Below, piece by piece: positions 52,401 through 62,696 of a stretch of 64,000 nt of DNA. Both the position numbers and the translations under genes were made by a program. The stretch comes from Cliona cf. orientalis (lineage: Eukaryota; Porifera; Demospongiae; Clionaida; Clionaidae). The stretch is from assembly GCA_963930775.1 (NCBI GenBank), contig OZ005703.1:3906001-3970000 (forward strand), given 5' to 3'. Below the pieces are notes generated by a model. It ran no database searches and was not told the DNA's origin. It worked only from the letters and a program-made list of their open reading frames with translations. Positions within the stretch are counted from its first letter, which is position 1; each line of letters starts with the position of its first letter.

Positions 52401-55400
52401 TGTATGTCAATACATAGAGGCTGTTTACCTTGGCAAAAATTGATGCAGAAAATTGCAAAATTTACCCGCACTTGCAGACAAGACAGTGGCAGGTTTGCTT
52501 TTCGTTTTTGTGGACCATGGGGCAAGCATCAGGAGAGCTACTTACCTGTGCCTTGACTGTGCAAAGAACGTGGACAAAAACTGGAATATAACTGTCTCAT
52601 TTATTATTCATGTGAACTTCGATCATGCGCGGGCGGAACACTATCCCGTAACCTTAAGCACCCATGGGTACTTAGGTACTTACCCAGGATACTATGGTAT
52701 TATGCTCAATGGGAGTAGCATGCATTTATTACACTAGCAAAACGAACAGTACTTCTACTTTCTCAACTAAACACTGCAGATTGGGAGGGTCTGGCCGTCT
52801 GCCAGCCATTAACACACCAAAAAGAGCAGGAAATGTTGAAATTAGCACAGTTCCAAAGCTCATGCACTGAATTTTAGTATGGCGTTACAAAATTTCAGAA
52901 TACAATTGCAGTGGCTACTAAATAAAGATAGTCCACTTCATCAGTACTTCCTAGTGCTACAATGTAGGTGCAGCCCAAAGGGGGGTTCCATGGAACCCCC
53001 TAAATCTGCCACTGTTTATCATTACAATGTTTTCAATTTTGCATGCGGGTGAGCGATCATTCAGATTTTAAACTAGTGTGAGAAACGCGGTTCAAACTCA
53101 CAATCGCCATTGCCACATCCTTCAATTGCAGTGCTCGGGGGGGGGGGGGGGGGGGGGGGGGAGGGGTATACAATTTGAAATCTGAAGAAATCCTGTAGGA
53201 GGTGATGAAACTGCAGATTCAGTTTGCTTGGCCTAGTAATGTACTGCTCAATGGAATCCCCTCCCTGGTTACAAAACTAAGAAAACTACTGCAGTAAAGG
53301 AGTCCCTACTCTAAACGTGGCCAGCAAAGTTGAAGTTCCGAAGTCTCCCTGGTCTACGATACAGTCCCACAAAGTCCAAGAAGCAAAAATGGCTGGCTTT
53401 AGCTTGCTTTCGTTCCATCAAGAATTGTTTATTTCGGTGAACTGGTGCAGTGGCTTTGCCCTTGCCACCATTTTGGGATGCATTGTCCTATTTATCACAG
53501 TTTTGACACTTGATGCGCTGTCTTCTGTGAGTAAGTAGGCCGTGAAAATGGCCAAAAATCACCAAAATAAACAATTCTTGATGCTCAAATGGCTGGTTTT
53601 TGAGGACTGAATTTCTAATAGTCTATGTAAGATCGATAAGTAACGTGCTAAACAGCCATAAAACTAAGCCTAGCAACATGTAGCTTTATGCCACATTTCA
53701 GCACGAATAAACAATCGTACACAGCTAGCAATCGTAGCCACGCCCACTTAATACAGCTGCAATCAATGATACACGGTGAAATATCACAGCCGCCCTTGCT
53801 CTGGAGTGGTAACCGTGCTTGAAGGCTGAAATCAATAGTAGCCGCTGCTAATATTCAAAATTAATTATGAAGATAGTGCGGGTACCTTACCTGGGTGCTC
53901 TTTCGCGTATAAACGTGATACTGATACCTCAAATATCGGCCCATCTCCCAATCTTGGCCCAATGTGAGGTGCACCGCCCATGGGCCCTCTTTCACGAGGG
54001 TACGGTATATACATGTACATAATACAAGTATGCTTAATGTCACAATCATGGGATAATGTGGCTACGTAGTATGCAAGATCAGTACATGCTCACAAAATAT
54101 GGAGACATAGTTCATGCACAAACAGTATCCTGATTGTCCATTAGCACCATGCGCATGGCAGATGGAACCTGTACCAATTATTGCACAGGCCACACCCCTC
54201 ACAGCAAGTAGTTGCTCTGGCTCCAAGTAAGTTTGCAACGGTGACATTCTCACTCTGCTTGAACGTCGCTACCGGACTACTGACAGGTATGACAAAGAAC
54301 AGACCTCGCCTCTCACTTCGCTCGAGGCTCGGTGGCTAGCGACAGCACCTGCTCTGCTCGAGTGAGTGGTTTCCAATCCCGTTTACATAGTCTATAATAT
54401 CTATGCCTTAACATGCTTCAGCGAAAATTCATTCAAAAACAGATTGATTGGACTTGGTTTCTCTCAAAAATGATCAAAAGGAGCATGGTTTTACCACAAA
54501 GTGGGCATGACTTCTAAAGTTCGCGTACATTTCGTGCAACAGTACTACTGTAACAGAGTACCTGGATCCGCCACTGATCAACTGCGGATTTAGTTTGCCC
54601 CGAATAGAAAATACACTTACGACCAACATACATGTAATTATCACAGTAGCGGCATTTGTGGCTTGATATGGGGCCTACTTACTTGAATTATTTGCTTATA
54701 AAACTAGTCTTTATGGTCACTTAAATCCTGCTGAGACTTACTAAAACCTCTAAAATCCTATTACAACCTCTAAAGACCTACTAAAACTACTAAAATCCTA
54801 CTGAAACCTCTAGATTCTACTAAAACTTCTAACATCTCACAAAGTCCCACTAAAACCTCTAAAATCCTGCTAAGACCTGCGCTGCGTACTAAAGCTACTA
54901 AAATCCTGCTGAGACCTACTAAAACCTCTAAAATCCTGCTAAGACCTACTAAAACCTCTAAAATCCTGCTAAGACCTCTAAAATCCTACTATATAGAGGT
55001 TATGCACTGACGTCACTCTACGTACTATAAACATGACAACCGTTGCTAGGGCGCCATTTTGAGTGGCAACTACGCATGCGCGCACATCATAGTACTGCAA
55101 TGTAAGAACCACACTGATCTTTGTCTATCAAAGAGCGGCTTTTGTGTCCATCACATGTACCCTTTTATGGGCGCTACGCCAGATAGCTTGGTGAACTGTA
55201 GATGTTGTGGGAATGGTGTTGTCAAAGTTAAATGCCCATACTCGTGCAGAGATCAATCACTTCTGTCAAATAGTAACAACTCGTGATTCTTTCTCAAAGT
55301 AGGTGTGGACGGAAAACCCATTTTGGATGTCACCCATGCCTACTACTACCAAGTACAGGCTCAGTTAAAGTTTTGTGGTGCTAACTATTGTGACTTTGTA

Positions 55401-58049
55401 GTATGGCGAGAGGGAGAGTTGTTTGTACAAAGAATTCATCCTGATGATACGTTTATAGCGTCAGCGTTTGAGAAATGTGAGCAGTTTGTCAAGGTGGCCG
55501 TTCTTCCTGAACTTCTAGGGAAGTGGTATTCGAAGGAGCCCATAAAAAAGCCTAAATCCTCTAATCCCGATGTAGAGGAAAATGACGAAGATCAGGCAGG
55601 TGATACAGCTCAGATAGTGTTGTTATGGTGTTACTGCAGAAAGGAAGAATCAGGAGAAATGATTGCTTGTGACAATACAGAATGCCACATTCAGTGGTTT
55701 CACACGAATTGTCTCCACATCACAAAAATTCCCAAGGGAAAATGGTTTTGTCCCGATTGCCGTAAACAGAAAAAGAAGAACACACATTCATAATAATTAC
55801 ATTATTAGTCATTTTTATTCCAGTTGATTCTAAGATGGTAAACTTTTGTCTGACAACACCAATGACCCTCTCTACATGGATCCGGACACGTGACAACTGA
55901 CGGGAATTGTCTACCTCTGTCTTGCTTAGCTGGTTCTTGCCTTTAGTAAAAGGGGAAATTTTTACTTGGGCACAAAATAGACGACTTAAGGCGTGAACGT
56001 TTATCTCATTAAAAGGTGTGAATCGCACTATATCACACGTATGCATACGCCCACTGGTGGTCAAAAATACACTACGGGTATGGGAAGAAATGCTCTAAAA
56101 CACTTATAAAATAGCAAGGACTCTTGCCATTCATCTATCGCCACAATCATGGATACGTTAGTGGCCGATCTTATTGCACTCAGGCTCTAGGGTGCTGCTC
56201 GATTTTTATCTTGTCGTAGCAACTGAGAGTATTTCTATTCCCATATACGACTATTCCCATAACCATGACTGGTTAACTCCAAATCTGTAGCCTAAATCTT
56301 GATCCCCAAGGTTTAGCCGTAGCTTCATTAACACACTTAGAAACTGCTGTAAGTGGGAGAGTACAGTTCTACTATTATCCTCCAAAGACGTCGAGACAAA
56401 AGTAAATATTGCCATCAAGGTAGTGAACGTAGGTAGCCCAGTGTAGTACTTCACTTTCGCATTGTTATCTTTAAAAAATTCTTCATTAAGTGATTATTTT
56501 CTGATGGTGTCCTCTAGTGTTCGATTCGTTGTCGTTAATTGTTCATGCTCCTCAGTTTCTGACAATCTATCTTTAGTACATCAGTTTCCTTTACCAACCT
56601 TTCATTCTCATCCTTCAGCCATTCACATTCCTTCCTTAACTGCGTATTCTCACTTTTTAGATGATCATTCTCTCTCTTGAGTTTGTCTACATCAGCCATG
56701 GTCAAGGAAGTTAGAGTGTGCATACCAGTATGTGGTTCACAGTAAGCACTACCATTGCCATCTTCTGACAAAGCAAGCAGTGAACTAGCAGCTGCCAGCC
56801 TGTCAGTTTTCTACTCTTCTTTTCTTGGCTTCTACCTTCCTCTCATACCTCTCCATGTCACTTACTAGCTTCCTCTTCACTGGGCTCTTGGTATAACAGA
56901 ACACTGATGGTACATAATCCGGTGATGGAGGATCGTTGCTCTTGGCTCCAGACACAAAATGAACGCTACAGATCCATGAGTGCTCGTTCGGTGCCCAGTT
57001 TTTACGACCCACGGCAGCAACCCATCGCGCTCTTCTCTCTGCTTTCTCGGGAAAACGATAGATGTGTATGCCAGAGCCTTTAGTGTATCTGTTCGCACAG
57101 CCAACAGCGCAACAGCTTTTGCCCATTGTTTACTTGCCCTCGTTAGCTTCTGTCCTATCGTGGTTGATGTAAGTGCGCATGCCACTCATATAACCCCCGC
57201 GTTTTGCCACTCATAGCAGCGGGAGTGTGGGTGTAACGTGGTTTATGACGTCACGTGCATAACCTCTATACAACCTCTACTTGAAATCCTGCTAAAACCT
57301 CTAAAATTTTGTTACAACCTCTAAAATCCTGCAAGACCTACTAAAGCCACTAAAATCCCGCTGAGACCTACTAAAATCGGCTCAAGTGGCAAGAATGGCA
57401 CCGCGAACATTTTCAAACATAGAAGATACCGGTGACCTAAAACCCTGTCACAATAGCACGCGAAAATTTGGGTGCCGCTTATGCCACTTGACCCCTAAAA
57501 TCTACTAAAGCCTCTAAATCCTATAAGACCGCTAAAATCCCACTAAATCCTACTAAAACTTCTAACGTCTAATGAAAGTCTCTAAACTCCTAAGATTTCC
57601 TAAATCCTACTAAAACTTTTAGAATCCCACTAAAGCATCTAAAATCTATGAACAACAGTCTATAATACAATGGCTGTATTAAAATCACACACACACACAA
57701 AAAAAAAAAAACCATTCCTAAACAATGTACCAGACTTGCATCTGAAGTTAAATACCTTAAAACCAAAAAGACTGGTTTCAATCAACAAAAATTCGACCAT
57801 TTCTGCCCCAAATTAAGCCAGGTATACTCAAATTAAAATATATATAATATTATAATTTTATTCAGACCACTTTTAATAAAATTTAATCATATATAAATAC
57901 CCACCACAGGCAGTCTCCCAGACACACACACGCCAGATCGCACGCATTTATTCTCGAAAGAATGCCACCAAGGATTAGGGGACATACTTAAATATCGAAT
58001 AAAGTTAATACACTTACACGGCTATTGTTTTGTTTCTTGTCAACTCCAT
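46466..58049 (-). CDS. LEPROT: LEPROT / Vps55 family endosomal membrane protein
   Basis: Five exons, 58049-58018, 50929-50849, 47618-47581, 46830-46658 and 46582-46466, join in frame to 147 codons (146 aa; human LEPROT is about 131). Four hydrophobic segments are visible: about aa 10-31 ([20 protein letters not shown]), 45-62, 76-98 and 108-130. Family landmarks are IAPIPLAIA, the segment ending [13 protein letters not shown], and the acidic-aromatic C-terminus [15 protein letters not shown]/Vps55 proteins act with Vps68-type partners in endosome-to-vacuole or lysosome sorting and, in vertebrates, limit surface display of leptin and growth hormone receptors. Exon 1 encodes only [10 protein letters not shown] plus a split codon. 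It was found by phase and donor (GTAAGTG), so it is less certain than the rest. Intron 1 is 7.1 kb and holds a decayed transposon. Confidence 0.92.
47383..47537. mobile_element. Short MITE (AAAGATTCTCTGCAGACAAC ends)
   Basis: AAAGATTCTCTGCAGACAAC near 47397 and its near-perfect inverted counterpart GTTGTCCGCAGAGAGAATCT near 47505 bound about 150 bp. It lies in the LEPROT intron just upstream of the 38-bp exon 3 (47618-47581). Confidence 0.65.
47619..50848. other. LEPROT intron 2, repeat-rich
   Basis: Contents: a 24-base G run (47891-47914), a single arm of the long-TIR MITE (47945-48060), two copies of the 260-bp dispersed repeat (48640-48895 and 50470-50730), and a TIR element at 49979-50372 with CGTATTTCCTCGATCAGACG ends. 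Open frames such as 49706-49975 show no recognisable domain. No exon seen. Confidence 0.6.
49979..50372. mobile_element. TIR element of the TCGATCAGACGCC family, copy 3
   Basis: The left end ACCGTATTTCCTCGATCAGA and the right end TTATTCGAGGAAATACG are inverted. The interior repeats 'ggctactaatcgaggg' in direct and inverted sense. Non-coding. Confidence 0.65.
51871..52702. mobile_element. TIR element with TACCGTAGTATCCCAGGCAA ends
   Basis: The left end TACCGTAGTATCCCAGGCAA and the right end, inverted TTACCCAGGATACTATGGTA, bound about 830 bp. Two further inverted pairs lie inside: GGTTACGGGATA (51981) with TATCCCGTAACC (52645), and AGGGCCAAGTATAGCG (52204) with CGCTATACTTGGCCCT (52357). This suggests elements nested in elements. 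Diverged relatives occur near 5270-5520, 10815-10975 and 12165-12295. No protein domain is encoded. Confidence 0.65.
53590..54007. mobile_element. TIR element of the TACCGTACCCTCGCG family, copy 2 (reverse)
   Basis: The body matches 61848-62305 in reverse orientation (for example 'ggctacgatcgctagc' and 'aagggcggccgtgatac' words). The right terminus is CACGAGGGTACGGTA. The left terminus is eroded. It lies in LEPROT intron 1. Confidence 0.6.
54060..54358. repeat. Dispersed repeat, inverted pair member A
   Basis: About 300 bp are nearly identical, in inverted orientation, to 60612-60907. A more diverged relative is at 12830-13015. Both copies contain a 63-codon open frame (MRMSPL..., [11 protein letters not shown]...) with no recognisable domain, most likely non-functional. 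Confidence 0.8.
54722..54992. repeat. Degenerate satellite (CCTCTAAAATCCTACTAAAA), left part
   Basis: This is a tandem array of roughly 15-20 bp units built from 'cctactaaaacctctaaaat' with frequent substitutions. It stops exactly at the transposon border at 54995 and resumes at 57270-57650, so the transposon inserted into a pre-existing array. Confidence 0.85.
55059..55793 (+). pseudogene. YqaJ-like exonuclease plus PHD finger, transposon gene remnant
   Basis: Reading starts inside the nuclease domain ([20 protein letters not shown]) with no ATG in frame, so the N-terminal part is missing. An in-frame TGA at 55284-55286 interrupts it; the frame continues unchanged to TAA near 55791. Motifs: GATPDS (catalytic Asp expected) and [10 protein letters not shown], where the family usually has E-x-K, so the catalytic Glu appears changed to Lys. 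[14 protein letters not shown] and CDFVVW are typical of the YqaJ/lambda-exonuclease family. A canonical C4HC3 PHD finger follows ([15 protein letters not shown]...KGKWFCPDC). In its family this protein is the transposon's second gene; its role is unknown. Confidence 0.85.
55720..57126 (-). pseudogene. THAP-DDE transposase remnant (ISL2EU type)
   Basis: The start at 57126 ([14 protein letters not shown]) opens a THAP zinc finger with C-x(n)-C...C-x2-H (WICSVHF), ending at 56803. The following leucine-rich coiled coil ([20 protein letters not shown], 56690-56550) lies in a different frame; a single-base shift near 56805 would join them. Next comes the helix-turn-helix start of a DDE_Tnp_4 domain ([20 protein letters not shown] type, 56454-56251; here [20 protein letters not shown]). 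Last is its C-terminal end ([15 protein letters not shown], 56064-55720). The catalytic core between is missing, so the enzyme is dead. It overlaps the 3' end of the YqaJ/PHD gene by about 70 bp, convergently. Confidence 0.85.
57270..57650. repeat. Degenerate satellite, right part
   Basis: This continues the 'acctctaaaatcctgctaaa' array seen at 54722-54992. It is broken at about 57375-57485 by unrelated sequence containing 'aagtggcaagaatggcacc' and its inverted partner 'gtgccgcttatgccactt', which is probably another small TIR insertion. Confidence 0.75.
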
Positions 58050-58210
58050 TTCTAGTATGGCGGCCGTTGGAGGATAATTTACGGAGTTCTACGGATTTTG
58101 TATTGAGTCTCCAGACCCCGCCTACGACATAATATTATGCATATTGATATGATCGAGACGCCAGCCACGTGGCCACACCAACATCTACAGGACTCAATAG
58201 AAGTTACACG
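58050..58210. promoter_or_regulatory. Shared bidirectional promoter of LEPROT and PRMT3
   Basis: Only 161 bp lie between the two start codons, which point away from each other. The core ATGGCGGCC at 58057-58065 matches a YY1 site, common just downstream of animal TSSs. CACGTG at 58166-58171 is an E-box. No TATA box is visible. The assignment rests on the divergent exon 1 calls. Confidence 0.6.
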
Positions 58211-58388
58211 ATGGCCAGTAGCGGCACCAGTGGGGACGATGAATCGGAATGGGAAGAAGGAGGAGAAGTAACTGTACCATGCCAGTGTTTGTTCTGCAAT
58301 GTTGTACTTGATGGTTATCCTCAGCTGGTGCTGGAACACTGCTACCAGCAGCACTCTTTTGATCTTCAAGATTACACTAAGAAAATGC
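58211..58388 (+). CDS. PRMT3: PRMT3 arginine methyltransferase, exon 1 only
   Basis: Fifty-nine codons plus one base end at a GTAAGT donor (58389). The peptide MASSGTSGDDESEWEEGGEV is acidic, then comes a C2H2 zinc finger (CLFCNVVLDG...EHCYQQHSFD), in the order of human PRMT3 (acidic stretch, then CLFC...HC...H.F). PRMT3 is a cytosolic type I arginine methyltransferase; the finger binds its substrate, ribosomal protein RPS2. The methyltransferase domain was not found before base 64000, so it lies beyond a long first intron. An upstream in-frame GTG at 58169 is not a plausible start. Confidence 0.8.
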
Positions 58389-58639
58389 GTAAGTCGTACA
58401 AAATTACATAGGCGGATCCTAATTACGAATACTTGCCGTGGCTACTATTAATAATTATGTGAGGGCGGTTTTATAAACCCTCGGCGCGTAGTCATTCTGT
58501 GTTTGTTTAATACCACGCTAACCTGCTACATACCTCGTTTGCGAGTCCAAAGTGTGGTGTTATAAGGTCAAAGGCATGATTTGTGTAGATTTCTCCGAAA
58601 ATGCTTTGTTCACCAATTTTGGCCGAGCAAGTGATTGCA

Positions 58640-58972
58640 TAGTCTCGCAAGCCACACCCTTCAATCTCCGAGAGAAAGAGGGTCTGGTAACTTCGCGTAC
58701 ATAGAGTTGTGCTGCTGGAATGCAATAATGGACCGTTTTACGTGATATCACGTTAAGTTTAGATTGCGCGGCATGCGCTTGCCTATCATTCATATAGGCG
58801 CATGATGTTTAATAACAATGCGCGGTTATTGCGCTATGGTAACGCTGAAAAGCTGCAATCTGATTGGTCGCTCCAAGATCTTGGAGCGTGTACAACTCCA
58901 TGTACGCGAAGTTACCAGACCCTCTTTCTCTCGGAGATTGAAGGGTGTGGCTTGCAAGACTAGTGATTGCAT
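58640..58972. mobile_element. Mutator-like MITE with 9-bp target duplication, copy 3
   Basis: It begins TAGTCTCGCAAGCCACACCC and ends with inverted GGGTGTGGCTTGCAAGACTA; the arms extend about 75 bp. GTGATTGCA flanks it at 58631-58639 and 58973-58981, a perfect 9-bp duplication. It shares the interior phrase 'ggaatgcaataatgg' with copies 1 and 2 in inverted orientation. Confidence 0.9.
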
Positions 58973-60611
58973 GACTTTGGCCAAGCAGGCGATATAATGC
59001 TTAGCTGCCAATTGCCATATATGGTACCCTTTGACTCTCTGGCTAGCTAAGCTTGTATATATGCATGGCATTACAGTGCTTGAACCCAAGTGAGTTGCGA
59101 TAATATTGGACATGCAATATTGCTCAGTGTACTTCAGTCTTGTGCCAAGGCTTTGCATCATAGTCCATTTAATAAGATGTAGCTAACTAAGTCCCCAAGA
59201 ATTGGATGTTGCGCTACTGTGAGGGTAGTTGAGTTGATGTCGGCACCACAGTGCGGAGTTGATACAACACACCAAGTATAACCATGATTAGCCTCGTCCC
59301 AGCCCTTAATGTTATTATAGTAGCCTCGCCCCGGCCCCGGCTCCGGCCCTTTAGGTATACCCCCTTTTCTGCATGCAACTGTTGAAGCATGTAGCTAATG
59401 CCATGCAACACGCCGAGGGTTTTGTACTCAAGAGAGTTCTAGTTAATTTTGGAGCGACACCTCTTGGTAATGTTGACATGATAGATTCGTTTTTCAATTG
59501 ATTTTCGAAGATGATGATTGATAAATAAGCAGCAGAAGCAAGCCAAGGACGTTTTCTGCCATGCTTTTGCCTCAAACTAACAATCGTTCAAGGCTTGTAT
59601 GACACAGGGACTAATCAAACCTTTGCTGTAGCATAGGATAGATTAGCCTTTGGACATGCTGAGCACAAACTGGGATCGCTGAACTACCTGCATGTTTCAT
59701 GGCCAACTCGATTTTATGGAACTACTAGACATGCAAAGCATGAATAAAATTTAATTTTCATGATGCTAAATTACAAAAATGGGCCACCAAAGTATCAATG
59801 GTTACATTTTTGCACCATGAACATAGTAAATGCTATCAAATATCATCCGTACTGTCCTCATATACGCCATGTCGGAATTGCCCCATCAGCAGATTTTTGA
59901 CCGGGGCGACCATTTCTATCTTCTACTTTACTACGAAGAGGTACGTGTTTGGCAACAATTGTTGGGCCTTGATGGACAGTGAGTGATTACTGTATCCTAC
60001 AGTGTAGGGATTGTGGCTGCTGTCCGTTTGTGGGATGCAGCAGACCCAAAAGATCAAAATTTGTGTCGGAATTGGCCCACTTTACCTTAATTATTATACA
60101 TGTACATATTGCTCGATTTACATGTGCAAGCATGATGTAGGAGGTGTGGTTGAAAATTTAATTTTTTGTGCATTTTCTCCTATTCACTAGTGTCATGCAG
60201 GGCCTATCTGGGGCGAGCCTTAGCTGAGCAGGCTCTATCAGACATGAGTAGATGAGATTCGAAAAGCCATAGATAATTTGGGGTGAGCCTGAGCGAGCCC
60301 TGAATACACGAGAGACAGGAAGCGGTTATTATACTATATACAACGAAAAATATTTTTCAGACGGTCATTTTTCTTATTATAGTCTGTGTTATTACATGAG
60401 GGCATGGATACGCATCTTGGATGCGCCCAGTTGCTATGAACGCACGGCGCAGGCGGAGAGAAACTCCACACTACAAGGTTTAGGATTGGTCATAACTGTA
60501 GAGCCGTGTGCACAAAGAAGAGTGGCCTTAATGCCTCGGGCCATAACTACAGCTAGAGACGCATTGTCGAACGATCAGAAAGCGCCGTGTGTTTCGAGAG
60601 GCCTGCTAAGT

Positions 60612-60907
60612 GAAGCAGGTGTTGGCGCTAGCCACCGAGCCTCGAGCGAAGTAAGAGGCGAGGTCTGTTCTTTGTCATACCTGTCAGTAGTCCGGTAGCG
60701 ACGTTCAAGCAGAGTGAGAATGTCACCATTGCACACTTACTTGGAGCCAGAGCAACTACTTGCTGTGAGGGGTATGGCCTGTGCAATAATTGGTACAGGT
60801 TCCATCTGCCATGCGCATGGTGCTAATGGACAATCAGGATACTGTTTGTGCATGAACTATGTCTCCATATTTTGTGAGCATGTACTGATCATGCATACTA
60901 CGTAGCA
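60612..60907. repeat. Dispersed repeat, inverted pair member B
   Basis: This is a near-identical inverted copy of 54060-54358, including the 63-codon open frame starting MRMSPLHTYLEPEQ at 60714. The low divergence suggests recent spread or gene conversion. Confidence 0.8.
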
Positions 60908-60990
60908 ACATTATGACATATTAAGCATACTTGTATTATGTACATTAATATCATGACTTAGCCTTGTATCCTAGGTAACAGCCATGATAT

Positions 60991-61412
60991 TAGCCTCGTC
61001 CCCAGGCCCTCCCAGTTTTTAATGTTGCACGCAAAAAACGGGAGGGCCTGGTACGCGAAGTCACGTGCATAGTGTCACGATGATCGATCGTGACGTGGCA
61101 TGACGCGAACGAAAAGTAGGTCGATCGAGGTCAACAAAACCGGGGCGTTTCTACGCTATCCATGCCTTCTATCAACTACAAACATACAGTTTGAGCCGAC
61201 GAAGGATCACCTTTTACTCGTATGACAGCGATATCTCTATATTTCTTATCATTTGCGAGCTGTAGTGCTCATAAGTCTGGTGACCTTCGACCCGCGAGGT
61301 GTTGTGGACCTTCTCTCACCTTCTCTCTCCATCACGTGACTTCGCGTACCAGGCCCTCCCCCTTTTCTGCGTGTAACATTGAAAACGTGGGAGTGGCCTG
61401 GGGACGAGGCTA
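60991..61412. mobile_element. Mutator-like MITE with 9-bp target duplication, copy 4 (TAGCCTCG subfamily)
   Basis: It begins TAGCCTCGTCCCCAGGCCCT and ends GGCCTGGGGACGAGGCTA. A second inverted pair lies further in (GGGAGGGCCTGGTACGCGAA with its complement). CCATGATAT flanks both sides (60982-60990 and 61413-61421), again 9 bp. Related fragments occur near 46915-46990 and 59290-59345. Confidence 0.88.
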
Positions 61413-61718
61413 CCATGATATAACTCCCATATACCCCAACCCTTAGGCATTATAACTCCCTACCCCTGACAATAGTCCAATCAACACACTTGCACTAGTT
61501 TGTGTTGTAGCTACTAGCTTTTCACTAGCTATAGTCAGTAGCTCCCACACATAATATAATCACTAGGAGGGTTCCAGCTTGATAGATTAACTATTGCACA
61601 GATTATCATTATGATATAATCTAGCTACCTACTACTCCAACTCTTCAAGTTTCACTGAATATGAAAAAGTAAACAGTCTGCTGATTACACTGACCAATCA
61701 CGGTCAAGATATTAAACA

Positions 61719-61838
61719 GATAAACCATGTTTGCCCAGGATACACCATTCATATACCACCTTCGCTCTCGGGCTACGCCCTCAAACTCAGGGTGGTATAT
61801 ATATGAACGGTATATCCTGGGCAACCATAGTTTATCTA
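61719..61838. mobile_element. Palindromic MITE (GATAAACCATG ends)
   Basis: The arms contain TTGCCCAGGATA and TATCCTGGGCAA, then 'attcatata' and 'tatatgaac', converging on a short CCACC...GGTGG centre. The whole 120 bp can fold. It touches the element starting at 61848. Confidence 0.6.
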
Positions 61839-61847
61839 TTACTAATA

Positions 61848-62305
61848 TACCGTACCCTCGCGAAAGAGTGCCCAGGTAAGGTACCGCGCTATCTTCATAA
61901 TTTGAATATTAGCAGCGGCTACAATTGATTTCAGCCTTCAAGCACGGTTACCAATCCAGAGCAAGGGCGGCCGTGATACTTCACCGTGTATCATTGATTG
62001 CAGCTGTATTAAGTGGACGTGGCTACGATCGCTAGCCGTGTACGATTGTTTATTTGTGCTAAAATGTGGCATAAAGCTACATGTAGCTAGGCTTAGTTTT
62101 ACGGCTGTTTAGCATGTTACTTATCGATCTTACATAGACTATTCGAAATTCACTCCTCAAAAACAAGCCATTTGAGCTGCGTTTTCAAGGGTAGCTACAC
62201 ATGGGCGCATATTCGAGTAAATATTAGACCTTAGCAGGAAATTGAGCCCAAAGTGGGGGGTGGGCCGACATTCTGTAGTGGGCCCTCTTTTGCGAGGATA
62301 CGGTA
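61848..62305. mobile_element. TIR element of the TACCGTACCCTCGCG family, copy 3
   Basis: It starts TACCGTACCCTCGCGAAAGA and ends TCTTTTGCGAGGATACGGTA. The same interior words occur in copies at 8809-9343 and 53590-54007. Terminal TA on both sides is compatible with a TA target. Confidence 0.7.
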
Positions 62306-62696
62306 TATATTTGTATGTTTGTGGGGTGATCATTTCAGTGAGGAGAGAGTTAAAATTTTGAATGCGTAAGGTAATGGTCGTCGCACGCTGTACGCGATCT
62401 GAATTCACTGAGCTGACCTGAGAGCGTAGGCAAAGGCATGAATCTGGAAATGTGAGTACTGGACCACTCTGTTAAGGCTCAGATCCACAATAACATTCAC
62501 TTTTGAAGTAGTTTCTCAGGCGTATGCTATTACTATATTAAATAAGGCTACTACTCATGCAAATGGACTGACATACTGCTATTACAAACATTGTAGTCAA
62601 ATGGAGTACCGGCCCCATTCCTTAGTGCTTTCAAAGAAATCATGACTTTCGCGAACGCTCGCCCCGCACAGATGATTTTCATCACCACTAGTAATA

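Larger units (their letters stand above)
54995..57267. mobile_element. ISL2EU/IS4EU-type DNA transposon, decayed two-gene copy
   Basis: The terminal inverted repeats begin AGAGGTTATGCAC and continue TGACGTCA at both ends (54995-55017 and 57245-57267), with one inserted base in the right copy. AT flanks both sides (54993-54994 and 57268-57269), giving a 2-bp target duplication. The element carries two convergent gene remnants: a YqaJ-exonuclease/PHD gene on plus and a THAP-DDE transposase gene on minus. As I recall, that gene pair and an AT duplication define the ISL2EU (IS4EU) superfamily. Both genes are damaged, so the copy is non-autonomous. It lies in LEPROT intron 1, within a satellite. 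Confidence 0.9.
50930..58017. other. LEPROT intron 1, 7.1 kb
   Basis: Between the proposed exon 1 and exon 2 lie the elements at 51871-52702, 53590-54007 and 54060-54358, the satellite with its ISL2EU insertion, and C or G runs at 51177-51200 and 53137-53161. The plus-strand frame at 53317-53538 has no ATG at its left end and no recognised domain. No other gene was recognised. Confidence 0.65.

Noticed and set aside
53317..53538. 73-codon plus-strand frame with a hydrophobic segment
   Set aside because: Its left end is GTG, no family resemblance was seen, and it lies in a repeat-rich LEPROT intron. An internal ATG exists but there is no supporting evidence.
58169..58210. Upstream start for PRMT3
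   Set aside because: The codon is GTG, not ATG, and the ATG at 58211 begins the expected acidic N-terminus.
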